From the NCBI RefSeq assembly GCF_900101745.1, contig NZ_FNAD01000007.1:1-64000 (forward strand): a stretch of DNA of 64,000 bases, written 5' to 3'. Made by a program: the position numbers and the translations under genes. The notes under the pieces are model-generated. The model searched no databases, had not been told where the DNA came from, and saw only the letters and a list, made by a program, of their open reading frames with translations. The number at the start of each line of letters is the position of its first letter. Within the stretch, counting starts at the first letter, position 1. This stretch comes from Glycomyces harbinensis. Lineage in GTDB: Bacteria > Actinomycetota > Actinomycetes > Mycobacteriales > Micromonosporaceae. This document shows positions 25,601 through 34,170 of the stretch, in pieces.

Positions 25601-25965
25601 CCGCCGCTGATGGCGACGCCTTCGGCCCCGCCGGTGTCGTTGATGTCGAAGAAGTCGGCGTTGAAGGCCAGGACCGTGTCCTCAAGGCCCGCAGCCTGTT
25701 CGCGGACCGGCGCGGCGTCGGCGACCGTTCCGGGCGAGAGGTACGCGGGGTGCACGTCGGCGGTCAGGTCCACGGTGACCGCGTCGGCGCGCAGCCAGCC
25801 CTGGTCCTCCCAGCGGTCGGAGGACTCGAGCATCACGCCGGGGGCGAGCAGGGTGGTGCCGGCGTCGACGGTGATGGCGTCGCCGTCCGCATCCTGGGCG
25901 CTCGCGGGCGGTGCGACGGCGCCGGCGGCCAGCAGGGCCGCGAGGATCCATGGGGTCTTGCGCAC
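22693..25965 (-). CDS. Exported phosphodiester glycosidase fused to a calcineurin-like phosphoesterase
   Basis: 1090 residues with a Sec signal (MRKTPWILAALLAAGAVAPPASA; GTG start). Residues about 60-370 form a phosphodiester glycosidase (NAGPA) domain: AFNADFFDIN, HPRTAVGLSEDGTTLYAVTVDGRQ and MGAHSALNLDGGGSSTLL. Beta-sandwich modules follow (about 390-540 and a carbohydrate-binding-like one at 560-730). Residues about 745-1000 form a metallophosphoesterase: VMSDAQFT, NGDLVDE, YVPGNHE and VVAHVPT supply the metal ligands, although the usual GH(T/S)H block reads GAHAGYF. A short C-terminal beta domain ends the protein. It probably degrades phosphodiester-linked sugars such as teichoic-acid-type polymers; that is inference. 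Confidence 0.88.
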   Translation of the reverse strand: MRKTPWILAALLAAGAVAPPASAQDADGDAITVDAGTTLLAPGVMLESSDRWEDQGWLRADAVTVDLTADVHPAYLSPGTVADAAPVREQAAGLEDTVLAFNADFFDINDTGGAEGVAISGGELVKSADTGTANVIGFDADGRGAIESVGFTGTAVSGSATFDLHGLNTTELPAGGIGVYDANWGEASRARVTEGAADILEVTIVDGVVASVTDAPAAGPIAENAVTLVGRDAGATALGALAIGDAVEVDYAPVVDGEVPQTAVSGRQILVEDGGIVTHTDQTRHPRTAVGLSEDGTTLYAVTVDGRQAASGGYTLDELAEQLLAMGAHSALNLDGGGSSTLLARSPGTDDLIAVNSPSDGTERAVGNGLAFTVPAGDGEVDGFAVAPQAPFTPGAIDGADYDRVFPGLSRPLSWAAHDETLAPAEATPRWRTSPSWAGQVDDDAVFHAGYRSGEVTATAKSRSSSGATTLTVLGPLDAIEPSQRLLSLPEAGAETAFQLIGTDADGFTAPIDPADIALDYDEDLFAIAPDGLGGFTLTANTASGSGTVALTVAGKTTALAVTVGLTEQPVADFADASQWIFSAARATGSITPATGHDGDGLKITYDFSQSTATRAAYVRPPANIAVEGQPQRFGMWIDSQGDGEWPSLNLKDAAGTDVVLRGDYLTEPGWQWVEFAVPEGVNYPVSVYRFYVAETRPDAAYQGEITISDLVAYTAPDVEVPADEALPDPMVAGDLDGADWTFAVMSDAQFTAENPDSAIVASARRTLQEIKASDAEFLIINGDLVDECESDDLALAERILDEELGDDLDWVYVPGNHEAMGCDVDDWSAVFGPAYQTFDRGGTRFVTLDTSGLTIADGGWDQIAMLRETLDEAADDPDVDSVAVVAHVPTNDKSPQAASQLGDRLEAEVVERWLTGFEADSGKEAAYIGAHAGYFDAARVDGVSYWVNGNSGKAPSSTPGEGGFVGWTEFGVDGTPHWGGSEWLSALVRPQLDELSVASADLKVGEAVTVGAELVQGGTAMPVAYPMGADWSSDEVYVSERAPGPLHWWRYDAWFDPGTGELVAWRSGTVELHLTVNGVDATGAFTVTR

Positions 25966-26030
25966 GATGGGACCTGGCCTTCGGGGGAGTCGCGGTTCTC
26001 GGTCCCACCCAAGATCCCATGAAAATCAGC

Positions 26031-26050
26031 TACACGGGAAGTCCCGTGTA
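26031..26050. repeat. 20-bp inverted repeat between LtrA and phosphodiesterase genes
   Basis: TACACGGGA and TCCCGTGTA are perfect 9-base arms around AG. It lies 38 bases past the LtrA stop and 66 bases before the next start on the same strand. It may be a small terminator for the LtrA gene (as an 8-bp stem with a 4-base loop) or an operator for the exoenzyme gene. Confidence 0.6.
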
Positions 26051-26087
26051 CGAAAATAATCGCCAAATTCTGTGCGAACCACACCCG

Positions 26088-27227
26088 TCACACAGGTTCG
26101 GGTCCAGCGGCCGTCCCGAACTCCTCGGGCCGCCCGAAGTAGGCGACGAACGCCGCGGTCGCCGCGGCGAGCCCGACCACGACCACCGAAGCGGGGATCG
26201 ACCCGCCGAAGGCCGCGAGCGCCAGCGCCGCCGCGGCGGCGACCGAGCCCCACCAGCGGCGGTTCGACAACGCGCACAACAGCAGGCACAGCGCCAGCGC
26301 GGCGCACAGCAGCCACCGCTCGAGCGCGGGCAGCGGATCGGCGGCGTGCTCGGCGGCCCTGCCCAGGCCGAACGCGACGAGCGTGATCGACACGACCACC
26401 ACCAGGTGCGCGACGAGCAGGAACCGCGGCTGCGCGGTGTTCTCCTCGTCGAAGCCGAACCGGAAGTTGAGCCACCACAGCCCGATGAGGAGCGCGAACC
26501 CGGTGAGCCCGACCGCAACTTGGTGCCAACCCCACTCGACCTCGCCCATGGCCGTCACCAGTTGCAGCACCGCCTCGCCGAGCACGATGATGACGAACAG
26601 CCCGAGACGCTCGCCCAGGTGCGAGCCGTGCAGGTCCGACGGCTCGAAGTCCTGCACGGGGCGCCTGCTGCGCTCGGCGCGCTGGCGCATCCGCTCCTGG
26701 AACTGCTCCATCCGCTCGGGGTCGGCCTCGACGACCATGGCCCCCGCGAGGGTCATCGCGACGCCGAGCGCCCACAGGCCGAGCTGGTAGCGGGGGTCGT
26801 CGGCCCAGAACGCGGCGATCCACGGCAGGAGCCCCGCGTTCCGCTGCGCCGCAGACCAGTTCATCACCATCTTGCCGGACCGGTTCAGGCCCTTGGAGGC
26901 GACGCCGCTGGTGTAGAGGTACGCGGCGGCGAACACGGCCGCGTGTGCGCCGGTCGCCTCGGGCACGGCGGCGGCCATGGCCGCGAGGCCGACCATGCCC
27001 AGCAGCATGGTGCGCGTGCGGGTCCGCTCCGAGGCGACGTTGGAGTAGACGGTGAACGAGGTCCAGATGAGCCAGATCGCGGTGTAGAGCGTGAAGAACG
27101 CCGCGAGGTTCAATCCGCCGGGATGGACCAGCAGGTGCGTCAACTGGGACACCGCGGCGACGACCACGAGGTCGAAGAACAGCTCGAGCCACGTCGCATG
27201 GCGCGGTGAGGTCATCTGTACGGTCAC
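26088..27227 (-). CDS. Low-temperature-requirement A (LtrA) family membrane protein
   Basis: 379 residues with about ten membrane helices. The family signature is at the start: ATWLELFFDLVVVAAVSQLTHLL, with the charged Glu and Asp within a helix. Further conserved segments are LGERLGLFVIIVLGEAVLQLV and WWLNFRFGFDEENTA. The GTG at 27227 is chosen; ATG 27215 is also possible. The family was named from a Listeria cold-growth mutant and its molecular role is not established. The LacI regulator gene lies upstream on the same strand but ends 63 bases away and is probably separate. Confidence 0.88.
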   Translation of the reverse strand: MTVQMTSPRHATWLELFFDLVVVAAVSQLTHLLVHPGGLNLAAFFTLYTAIWLIWTSFTVYSNVASERTRTRTMLLGMVGLAAMAAAVPEATGAHAAVFAAAYLYTSGVASKGLNRSGKMVMNWSAAQRNAGLLPWIAAFWADDPRYQLGLWALGVAMTLAGAMVVEADPERMEQFQERMRQRAERSRRPVQDFEPSDLHGSHLGERLGLFVIIVLGEAVLQLVTAMGEVEWGWHQVAVGLTGFALLIGLWWLNFRFGFDEENTAQPRFLLVAHLVVVVSITLVAFGLGRAAEHAADPLPALERWLLCAALALCLLLCALSNRRWWGSVAAAAALALAAFGGSIPASVVVVGLAAATAAFVAYFGRPEEFGTAAGPEPV

Positions 27228-27289
27228 GAACGGACAACCTACTCCTCCCGCCTCGTGGACGGGGCCGGGTCGGCGAAGCTGAGACCCCG

Positions 27290-28318
27290 TCAGGCGTCGG
27301 GGGCGGTGGAGCCTCTGGGGACCACTCGGCATTGGACCGTTCTGATGCCCTTGCCGTGTTCGGCGTCTATCGATTCGAAGAGGGCCCTGGCCGCGGCTCG
27401 GCCCAGTTCTTCGAGGTTCATGTCCACGCTGGTCAGTTGCGGGCGGGCTCCCGAGGTCATGACCTGCCAGTTGTCGAAGCCCATCACGGCGACGTCGTCG
27501 GGTACGCGGCGGCCCCGTTCGCGCAGCGTGTCGAGCACGCCCCTGGCCACTTGGTCGGAGCCGCACAGCACCGCGTCGACGTCCGGCTCGCGGTCCAGGA
27601 GCATCCCGGCCGCGGCGCGGCCCCAGCCCTCTTCCCAGGTGCCGTAAGCGACCTGGCCCACCAGCGGGATGCCGGCCTCGTCGAGCGCGGCCCGCACGCC
27701 GTCGACGCGGTCGCGCGCGGCGCTGTACTGCCGGTCGCCGCTGATGTGGGCGATCCTGGTGCGCCCGCACGCGATGAGGTGCTCCACGGCCATGCGGCCG
27801 GCGCCGACGTTGTCGGGGACGATGGAGAGGTCCTCGGGATTCTCCGAGGGCGCGTAGGCGTAGACGACCGGCACGTCCACCGAGTCGGCCAGAGGCGGCC
27901 GTGGGTCGGTGGAGGAGCCGACCACGATGAGGCCGTCGACCCGGCGGCTGAGCAGGGCCCGCACGTGGTGGCGCTCGCGGATCGCGTCGCCCCTGGCGTC
28001 GCACAGGAACACCGAGACCTGTCCCGCACCGAAGGCGTCCTCGGCGCCCATGAGGATCGGGAGGCTGAAGCGCCCCACCAGGTCCGAGGTCAGGAGGCCC
28101 ACGGTCCCGGTCTTGCCGGCGAGGAGCCCGCGGGCCAGTGAATTGGGGGAGAACGACAACTGCGCGGCCGCCTCGAAGACCCGCTCGCGGGTCTGGGCGT
28201 GGACGTGGTTGCGGCCGTTGAGGGCCTTGGAGGCGGTGGCCACGGAGACGCCCGCCAGCCGGGCCACATCGGACAGTGTGGCGGTGCGGGTGCCGCGCGG
28301 TGCCGGGGATCTGGCCAC
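27290..28318 (-). CDS. LacI-family regulator of the arabinoside locus
   Basis: 342 residues; GTG 28318 has AAGGAGG 5 bases upstream. Helix-turn-helix and hinge: TLSDVARLAGVSVATASKALNGRNHVHAQTRERV, LSFSPNSLARGL. The effector domain is of the periplasmic-binding type (VGLLTSDL, VDGLIVVGSS, VMGFDNWQ near the C terminus). The gene is divergent from the seven-gene carbohydrate operon. Two CCGAAA/TTTCGG palindromes in the 289-base gap are the likely operators, one near its own start and one 63 bases before the operon, so it should repress both until a sugar binds. Confidence 0.93.
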   Translation of the reverse strand: MARSPAPRGTRTATLSDVARLAGVSVATASKALNGRNHVHAQTRERVFEAAAQLSFSPNSLARGLLAGKTGTVGLLTSDLVGRFSLPILMGAEDAFGAGQVSVFLCDARGDAIRERHHVRALLSRRVDGLIVVGSSTDPRPPLADSVDVPVVYAYAPSENPEDLSIVPDNVGAGRMAVEHLIACGRTRIAHISGDRQYSAARDRVDGVRAALDEAGIPLVGQVAYGTWEEGWGRAAAGMLLDREPDVDAVLCGSDQVARGVLDTLRERGRRVPDDVAVMGFDNWQVMTSGARPQLTSVDMNLEELGRAAARALFESIDAEHGKGIRTVQCRVVPRGSTAPDA

Positions 28319-28359
28319 GTCGTCCTCCTTCGTCGGCTGGGCCCGGTGCGAAATGACGG

Positions 28360-28375
28360 CCGAAAGCAGTTTCGG
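28360..28375. promoter_or_regulatory. LacI operator candidate 1
   Basis: CCGAAAGCAGTTTCGG has 6-base inverted arms and a 4-base centre. It lies 42 bases upstream of the LacI-type regulator start and shares its arms with the site at 28530, suggesting autoregulation. Confidence 0.65.
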
Positions 28376-28529
28376 CGGGCCGCGGGTCGACTGTATCCGA
28401 CGAGCCGAAATGCCGCTGCACCGGCTTTCGGTGATGACGTCGCAGGTCTGTGCCTCGCTCGGAATTGAATGACATCGATGCATTGACATCTCGTGTCCGC
28501 GACCTCTAGCATCGTTGGCGACGGCCGTA

Positions 28530-28545
28530 CCGAAAAGGTTTTCGG
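28530..28545. promoter_or_regulatory. LacI operator candidate 2
   Basis: CCGAAAAGGTTTTCGG has 7-base inverted arms around GG and lies 63 bases before the start of the first glycosidase gene at 28608. A further half site TTTCGG follows at 28550-28555. It is the likely operator for the carbohydrate operon. Confidence 0.7.
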
Positions 28546-28607
28546 ATGCTTTCGGATCCCGGCACTTCGGCGCACCCCCGCGCACCCGAACGACTCGGAG
28601 GCTCGCA

Positions 28608-31600
28608 ATGTCGCAACGCCCCCCGACCACCCGAATCCTCGCCGCCTCGGTCGCGCTCGCCGCGGGACTCGCCGGCGCGCTCACCGTCCAGGCCCCCGCC
28701 GCGGCCCAGCAGACGATCGGCTACCCCGAGTTCACCGGCGGCGACGCCGTCCCGCCGGAGCCGGCCCCCTACACCGTCGACGGCATGATGCCGGTCATGT
28801 TCGCGGCCGAGGCCGACGGCACCGACTTCTGGATGGACCGCCTCCTCGCCCGCGAAGGCGCCGACCCCGCCGGCGACCAGTGGCTCATGACCCGCGGCCG
28901 GGCCCTGCTCATGCGCGTCCACGACCCCGACGTGATCGGCTTCGGCGGCGAGTTCGCCTACTACGACCCGTATTTCGACCGCGCCTCGAACACTGACGGT
29001 TTTACCGTGAACATCGGCGACGGCGACTTCACCGAGGTCGCGGCCGAGCGCCGCCAGACCCCCAGCCACTGGACCAGCGTCCACGAGGGCGGCGACCTCA
29101 CCGCCGAGGTCCAGAAGTTCATCACCGACGCCAACGTCGCGGTCGCCAACGTGACCGTCACGAACGACGGCCCGACCGCGACCGTGCCGCTGCGCGTCGA
29201 GTCCGACTTCGCCTGGCAGGCCGAAGGCGACGAGCTCACCGGCGTCCTCGACGTGCAGAACTCCAGGTCCGAGCGCCTCACCACCGTCTTCCCGCGCCTC
29301 TCGGGCACCGGCCTCGCCCCCGAGGACGGCGCCCTCACCGGCGAACTCCAACTCGCCCAAGGCGAATCGGCGACCTTCAAGGTCCAGCTCGGCATGATCG
29401 CCGAGGAGATCCCGGCCTCGCGCACCGAGTACGACCACTACCGCGCCGTCGCGGCTGGCGACGCGTTCGCCGAGCACGTCCAGACGTACAACCAGTGGTG
29501 GGCCGACAACCTGCCCTACTTCGACTTCCCCGACGAGGCGCACAAGAAGTTCGTCTACTACCGCTGGTGGCTGATGCGCTACAACTACCTCGACGCGGAC
29601 ATCCCCGGCAACGACTTCCAGTTCCCCACCTCCATCGAGGGCGTCACCGGCTACAACAACGCCATCGCCCTCACCGTCCCGATGTTCATCGACGACCTGA
29701 AGTACCTGCGCGACCCCGCCTACTCCTACGGGCCCTGGGTCTCCACCGGCGAGTCCTCCGGCGGCGGGCGCTTCATGGACAACCCCGGCGACCCCGAGAA
29801 CTGGTCGAACTCCTACACCCAGTACATCTCCGAGGCCGCCTGGCGCTCCTACCAGATCCACGGCGGACCGGTCGACATCGCCGAGAACCTCGCCCGCTAC
29901 GCCGAAGGCGACGTCAAGGGGCAGCTGGAGACCTTCGACTCCGACGACAACGGCCTCATCGAGTACGACTGGGGCGCCATGACCGGCAACGACGCCGATG
30001 CCGTGTCCTTCCACTGGAGGGACGGGAACCTCGACCGCGCCGAGTCCGCCTACCAGTACTCCGGGGCCCTGGCCGCCGCCGAGGCCTACGAACTCGCCGG
30101 CGACACCGCCAAGGCCGAGGAGATGCGCGGGCTCGCGCAGACCATCGCCGACGCCATCACCGACGTCCTGTGGAACCCCGAGACCGAGCTGTTCGAGCAC
30201 GTCCACGTCGAGTCCGGCGACCACGTGCCGTGGAAGGAGATCAACAACTACTACCCGTTCTCCGTCGGCGCCGTCCCGAACGAGGCGCCCTACACCGAGG
30301 CGCTGCGCCTCTTCGCCGACCCGGCCGAGTACCCGGTCTTCCCCTTCTACACCGCGAACCAGGCCGACAAGGCCGAGGCCGCCGAGCAGGGGAACCCCGG
30401 CTCCAACAACTTCTCCCAGATCAACTCGACCGTCCAGTTCAGACTCTTCTCCTCGGTCCTGCGCGACTACGACACCGACGCGATCACCACCGAGGACTAC
30501 AAGAAGCTCCTGTACTGGAACGCCTGGTCCACCTACATCGACGGCGACACCGCCTGGCCCGACTCCAACGAGTTCTGGGCGGACTGGAACCCCGGCGCCG
30601 AGTCCATCGACTACCGGTCCTGGATCCACCACACCACCCTCGGCTCCAGCATCTGGACCTATGTGGAGGACGTGGCGGGACTGCGCCCCCGCACCGACGA
30701 CAGGATCGAGCTCTCGCCGATCGACATCGGCTGGGACCACTTCACCGTCAACAACCTCCGCTACCGCGACGCGGACCTCACGATCGTCTGGGACGAGCCC
30801 GGCGACGGCACCGTCCACTACCCCGGCGTCCCCGAGGGCTACTCCGTCTACATCGACGGCAGCCGCGCCTTCACCCTCGACAGCCTCGTCCCGGCGGTCT
30901 GGGACCCCGACACGGGCAAGGTCAAGTTCACCGAAGGCGGCCGAGTCCTCAAGTCCTACAAGATGAAAGACCTCTCCGCGCCCGAGGACGTCGCCCTCGA
31001 CGGCCGCGTCGTGGACGTCTTCGCCAAGGCCGGCGCCGACCTCGAAGGCGACGCCCCCAACCTCGCCGCGGGACAGACCGCGACCGCCTCCCACACCGCC
31101 GCGGGAAGCGCCACCGCGGCCGCCGTCGACGGCGCCACCTGGAGCGACCCGATCTGGAGCAGCGAAGGCTCCGGCAACGAGACCGACTGGTACGAAGTCG
31201 AACTCGACCAGGCGACCGAAGTGGACGAAGTCCGGCTCTACTTCTACCGCGACAGATCCGCCACGGGCCTGGCCGAACCGGCGGTCTACCAGATCCAGTA
31301 CCACGACGGCACCGGCTGGGTCACCGTCGAGGACCAGGCCAAGACCCCGGCGATACCGCAGGCCAACTACAACCTCGTCCAGTTCCCCGGCGTCAGCACC
31401 GACCGCATCAGGGTCCTGGTCGACCACCAGGACGCCCACGCCACGGGCCTCAAGGAAGTCCAGGTCATGAGCACCGGGCACGACGCCGACCCGCCGGACA
31501 ACACCGCGCCCTACGCCCTGGCCCGCCAAGACCTCGCGTTCCGCCAGCCCATGCAGGCGCTGCTCACCGGCACCGTCAAGGACGACGGCCTGCCGCTCGA

Positions 31601-32684
31601 AGGCTCGCTCACCGCGCAGTGGTCGCAGGTCGACGGCCCCGGCGACGTCGTCTTCGAGGACTCGGCCGCGTCGAGCACCATCGCCACGTTCACCGAGCCG
31701 GGCACATACGCGCTCAAGCTCGATGCAGGCGACGGCGCGGCCGACTCGGAGTCCACAGTGACCGTCGAGATCGCCGAACCCGACGACCGCACCAACGCGG
31801 CCCTCTTCGCGACCGCCACCGCCTCCTACACCTCGCCGTGGGAGAACGCCGCCGCCGTCAACGACGGGATCGACCCGCCGCGCTCCAACGACGGCACCAA
31901 CCCCCGCTGGGGCACCTGGCCCGAGACCGGCGAGCAGTGGGTCCAGCTCGAATGGGCTGCGCCCGTCCGCCTCGACGCCTCAGACATGTACTTCTTCGAC
32001 GACGGCGGCGGCGTGCTCGCCCCCGCCGAATGGCGCCTCCAGTACCGCGACGGCGACCAGTGGGCCGACGTCGAACCCGAAGGCGCCTACGGGACCGCGA
32101 CCGACCAGTACAACCAGGTCGCCTTCGACCCCGTCACCACCACCGCGCTGCGGGCCGTGCTCCAGAGCGGCGGCGCCAGCGTCGGCGTCCTCGAATGGAA
32201 GGCCTTCGCCGAGGCACCCGAGAGCGTCCGCCCGGTCCACCAGCCCACCACCGCCGGGACCGTGCCGACACTGCCGGCCACCGCCACGTGCGTGTACGCC
32301 GACGGCACCCGCGTCGACCTCCCCGTCGTGTGGGGGCCGATCACCGACGAGGACGTGGCCCAGCCCGCCACCGCCTTCGACGTCGGCGGCCTCGTGACCG
32401 GCCTCGTGCTCCCCGCCCAGGCCACCGTCCACGTCAGACTCCACGACCAGGTCGAGGTCACCGCGCTGGAGACCGAGGCGGTCACCACCACCGCCGGAAC
32501 CGCGCCCTCCCTGCCGCCCACCGTCACCGCCGTCTACAACGACGGCTCCAAGGACAACGTCTCGACGGCCGTCACCTGGGAGGACATCGACCCCTCGCAG
32601 TACGGCGCGCCCGGCACCTTCACCGTCCAGGGCGCGGTCGCGGGCACCTCACTGCGCGCCCAGGCCACCGTCACCGTCACCTGA
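28608..32684 (+). CDS. Large exported MGH1-like glycoside hydrolase with F5/8 and Ig-like modules
   Basis: 1358 residues with a Sec signal ending near residue 34. An N-terminal beta-sandwich (40-290) is followed by an (alpha/alpha)6-barrel like those of GH63/MGH1 enzymes (about 295-695): FPTSIEGVTGYNNAIALTV, DDNGLIEYDWGAM, WRDGNLDRAESAYQYSGALAAA, NAWSTYIDGDTAWPD, YRSWIHHTTLGSSIW. The C-terminal half holds an F5/8-type module (about 818-958), a PKD/Ig-like segment (965-1058), a second F5/8-type module (1063-1203) and two bacterial Ig-like repeats (1206-1358). GGAG lies 7 bases before ATG 28608. It is the first gene of the arabinoside locus. The barrel's exact family and bond specificity are not clear to me. 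Confidence 0.85.
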   Translation: MSQRPPTTRILAASVALAAGLAGALTVQAPAAAQQTIGYPEFTGGDAVPPEPAPYTVDGMMPVMFAAEADGTDFWMDRLLAREGADPAGDQWLMTRGRALLMRVHDPDVIGFGGEFAYYDPYFDRASNTDGFTVNIGDGDFTEVAAERRQTPSHWTSVHEGGDLTAEVQKFITDANVAVANVTVTNDGPTATVPLRVESDFAWQAEGDELTGVLDVQNSRSERLTTVFPRLSGTGLAPEDGALTGELQLAQGESATFKVQLGMIAEEIPASRTEYDHYRAVAAGDAFAEHVQTYNQWWADNLPYFDFPDEAHKKFVYYRWWLMRYNYLDADIPGNDFQFPTSIEGVTGYNNAIALTVPMFIDDLKYLRDPAYSYGPWVSTGESSGGGRFMDNPGDPENWSNSYTQYISEAAWRSYQIHGGPVDIAENLARYAEGDVKGQLETFDSDDNGLIEYDWGAMTGNDADAVSFHWRDGNLDRAESAYQYSGALAAAEAYELAGDTAKAEEMRGLAQTIADAITDVLWNPETELFEHVHVESGDHVPWKEINNYYPFSVGAVPNEAPYTEALRLFADPAEYPVFPFYTANQADKAEAAEQGNPGSNNFSQINSTVQFRLFSSVLRDYDTDAITTEDYKKLLYWNAWSTYIDGDTAWPDSNEFWADWNPGAESIDYRSWIHHTTLGSSIWTYVEDVAGLRPRTDDRIELSPIDIGWDHFTVNNLRYRDADLTIVWDEPGDGTVHYPGVPEGYSVYIDGSRAFTLDSLVPAVWDPDTGKVKFTEGGRVLKSYKMKDLSAPEDVALDGRVVDVFAKAGADLEGDAPNLAAGQTATASHTAAGSATAAAVDGATWSDPIWSSEGSGNETDWYEVELDQATEVDEVRLYFYRDRSATGLAEPAVYQIQYHDGTGWVTVEDQAKTPAIPQANYNLVQFPGVSTDRIRVLVDHQDAHATGLKEVQVMSTGHDADPPDNTAPYALARQDLAFRQPMQALLTGTVKDDGLPLEGSLTAQWSQVDGPGDVVFEDSAASSTIATFTEPGTYALKLDAGDGAADSESTVTVEIAEPDDRTNAALFATATASYTSPWENAAAVNDGIDPPRSNDGTNPRWGTWPETGEQWVQLEWAAPVRLDASDMYFFDDGGGVLAPAEWRLQYRDGDQWADVEPEGAYGTATDQYNQVAFDPVTTTALRAVLQSGGASVGVLEWKAFAEAPESVRPVHQPTTAGTVPTLPATATCVYADGTRVDLPVVWGPITDEDVAQPATAFDVGGLVTGLVLPAQATVHVRLHDQVEVTALETEAVTTTAGTAPSLPPTVTAVYNDGSKDNVSTAVTWEDIDPSQYGAPGTFTVQGAVAGTSLRAQATVTVT

Positions 32685-32709
32685 TCTCCACCGGCACAAG
32701 GAGAACACC

Positions 32710-34170
32710 ATGCACCGCACCGCCATCCGAAGAACCTTCGCCGCCGCGCTGGCCGCGGCCCTGGCCTGGAGCCTGTTCCAGATCGCGACCCCGGCCCAAG
32801 CCCAGGCCGTGAACGTCGCCCGATCGGCGACCCCCTCCGCCTCGTACACCTCCTCGTGGGAGTCCTTGGCGGCGATCAACGACGGGATCGAGCCGCCCGG
32901 CTCCAACGACACCCAGAACCCGCGCTGGGGCACCTGGCCCCAGACCGGATCCCAATGGGTGCAGCTGACCTGGACGAGCCCCGTCACCGTGTCCTCTTCG
33001 GACCTGTACTTCTTCGACGACTCCGTGAACGGCGGCCCCGGCGGCGTCCGGCTCCCCTCCAGCTGGCGGATCGAATACCTCAACAACGGCGCCTGGACAC
33101 CCGTCGGCGGCGCGAGCGCCTACGGCCTCAACGCGAACCAGTACAACCACACGAACTTCAACGCCGTCACCACCACGGCCGTCCGCGCGGTCCTCCAGAG
33201 CGGCGCCGGGTCCGTCGGCGTCCTCGAATGGAAGGTCTGGGGCCAGGGCTCGGCCGCCCAGACGGGCAACCCGATCGTCACGAACATCTACACCGCCGAC
33301 CCGGCCACGCTCGTCGTCGGCGACACCGCCTACCTCTTCACCGGGCGGGACGAGGCCGCCGCCGGACAGCAGTCCTTCGTCATGGACGAGTGGCACGCCT
33401 TCTCCTCGACCGCGCCGACCAACAGCGCCTCCGCCTGGACCGCCCACGGCGCGCGGCTCTCACTCGACGTCTTCGACTGGGCGGGAGCCAACGCCTGGGC
33501 CTCCGAAGTGGAGCAGGGGCCGGACGGCCGCTACTACTGGTTCGTCTCGGTCGACGGCAACACCGACAACGGCTGGATGAACATCGGCGTGGCCGTGGCG
33601 GACGACCCGCTCGGCCCGTACGAGGACGCCATCGGCGCCCCGCTCATCTCCGACTCGACCCCGAACTCCTCGGCGCTCAACATCGACCCGACGGTCTTCC
33701 GCGCCTCCGACGGCCAGATCTACCTCTACTGGGGCTCGTATTGGCAGCCGCGCATGGCGAAGCTCAACCAGAACATGACCTCCCTCGCGAGCGCCGTCAC
33801 CACCCCGCAGGGCCTGACCGACTTCTGGGAGGCCCCTTGGATGTTCGAGCGCAACGGCACGTATTACATGGCCTACGCCTCGAACGCGGGCTCGGACTGC
33901 GTCACGAGCTCCTCCTACGCGTGCATCCGGTACGCGACCGCCACCAACCCGGCCGGCCCGTGGACGCACCGCGGCGTCGTCCTCGGACAGGTCACCTCCA
34001 CGACCAACCATCCCGCGATCATGCAGTTCAACGGCCAGTGGTGGATGGTCTACCACACCGCGGACGCGCCCGGCGGCGGGAACTTCCGCCGCTCGGTCGC
34101 GATGGACCAACTGTCCTTCAACGCCGACGGCACGATCCAGAAGGTCGTGCAGACCAGGGGAGCCGCTTGA
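32710..34170 (+). CDS. Exported GH43-type glycosidase with N-terminal F5/8 module
   Basis: 486 residues; Sec signal MHRTAIRRTFAAALAAALAWSLFQIATPAQA. Residues 33-180 are a discoidin-like carbohydrate-binding module closely matching one in the preceding gene. The rest is a five-bladed GH43 propeller with the three acidic residues in place: D197 (YTADPATLV, base), D326 (NIDPTVF, pKa modulator) and E374 (DFWEAPWMF, acid). It likely cuts alpha-L-arabinofuranosyl or beta-xylosyl linkages outside the cell. GGAGAACACC precedes the ATG. The TGA overlaps the next start as TGATG, so the genes are translationally coupled. Confidence 0.9.
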   Translation: MHRTAIRRTFAAALAAALAWSLFQIATPAQAQAVNVARSATPSASYTSSWESLAAINDGIEPPGSNDTQNPRWGTWPQTGSQWVQLTWTSPVTVSSSDLYFFDDSVNGGPGGVRLPSSWRIEYLNNGAWTPVGGASAYGLNANQYNHTNFNAVTTTAVRAVLQSGAGSVGVLEWKVWGQGSAAQTGNPIVTNIYTADPATLVVGDTAYLFTGRDEAAAGQQSFVMDEWHAFSSTAPTNSASAWTAHGARLSLDVFDWAGANAWASEVEQGPDGRYYWFVSVDGNTDNGWMNIGVAVADDPLGPYEDAIGAPLISDSTPNSSALNIDPTVFRASDGQIYLYWGSYWQPRMAKLNQNMTSLASAVTTPQGLTDFWEAPWMFERNGTYYMAYASNAGSDCVTSSSYACIRYATATNPAGPWTHRGVVLGQVTSTTNHPAIMQFNGQWWMVYHTADAPGGGNFRRSVAMDQLSFNADGTIQKVVQTRGAA

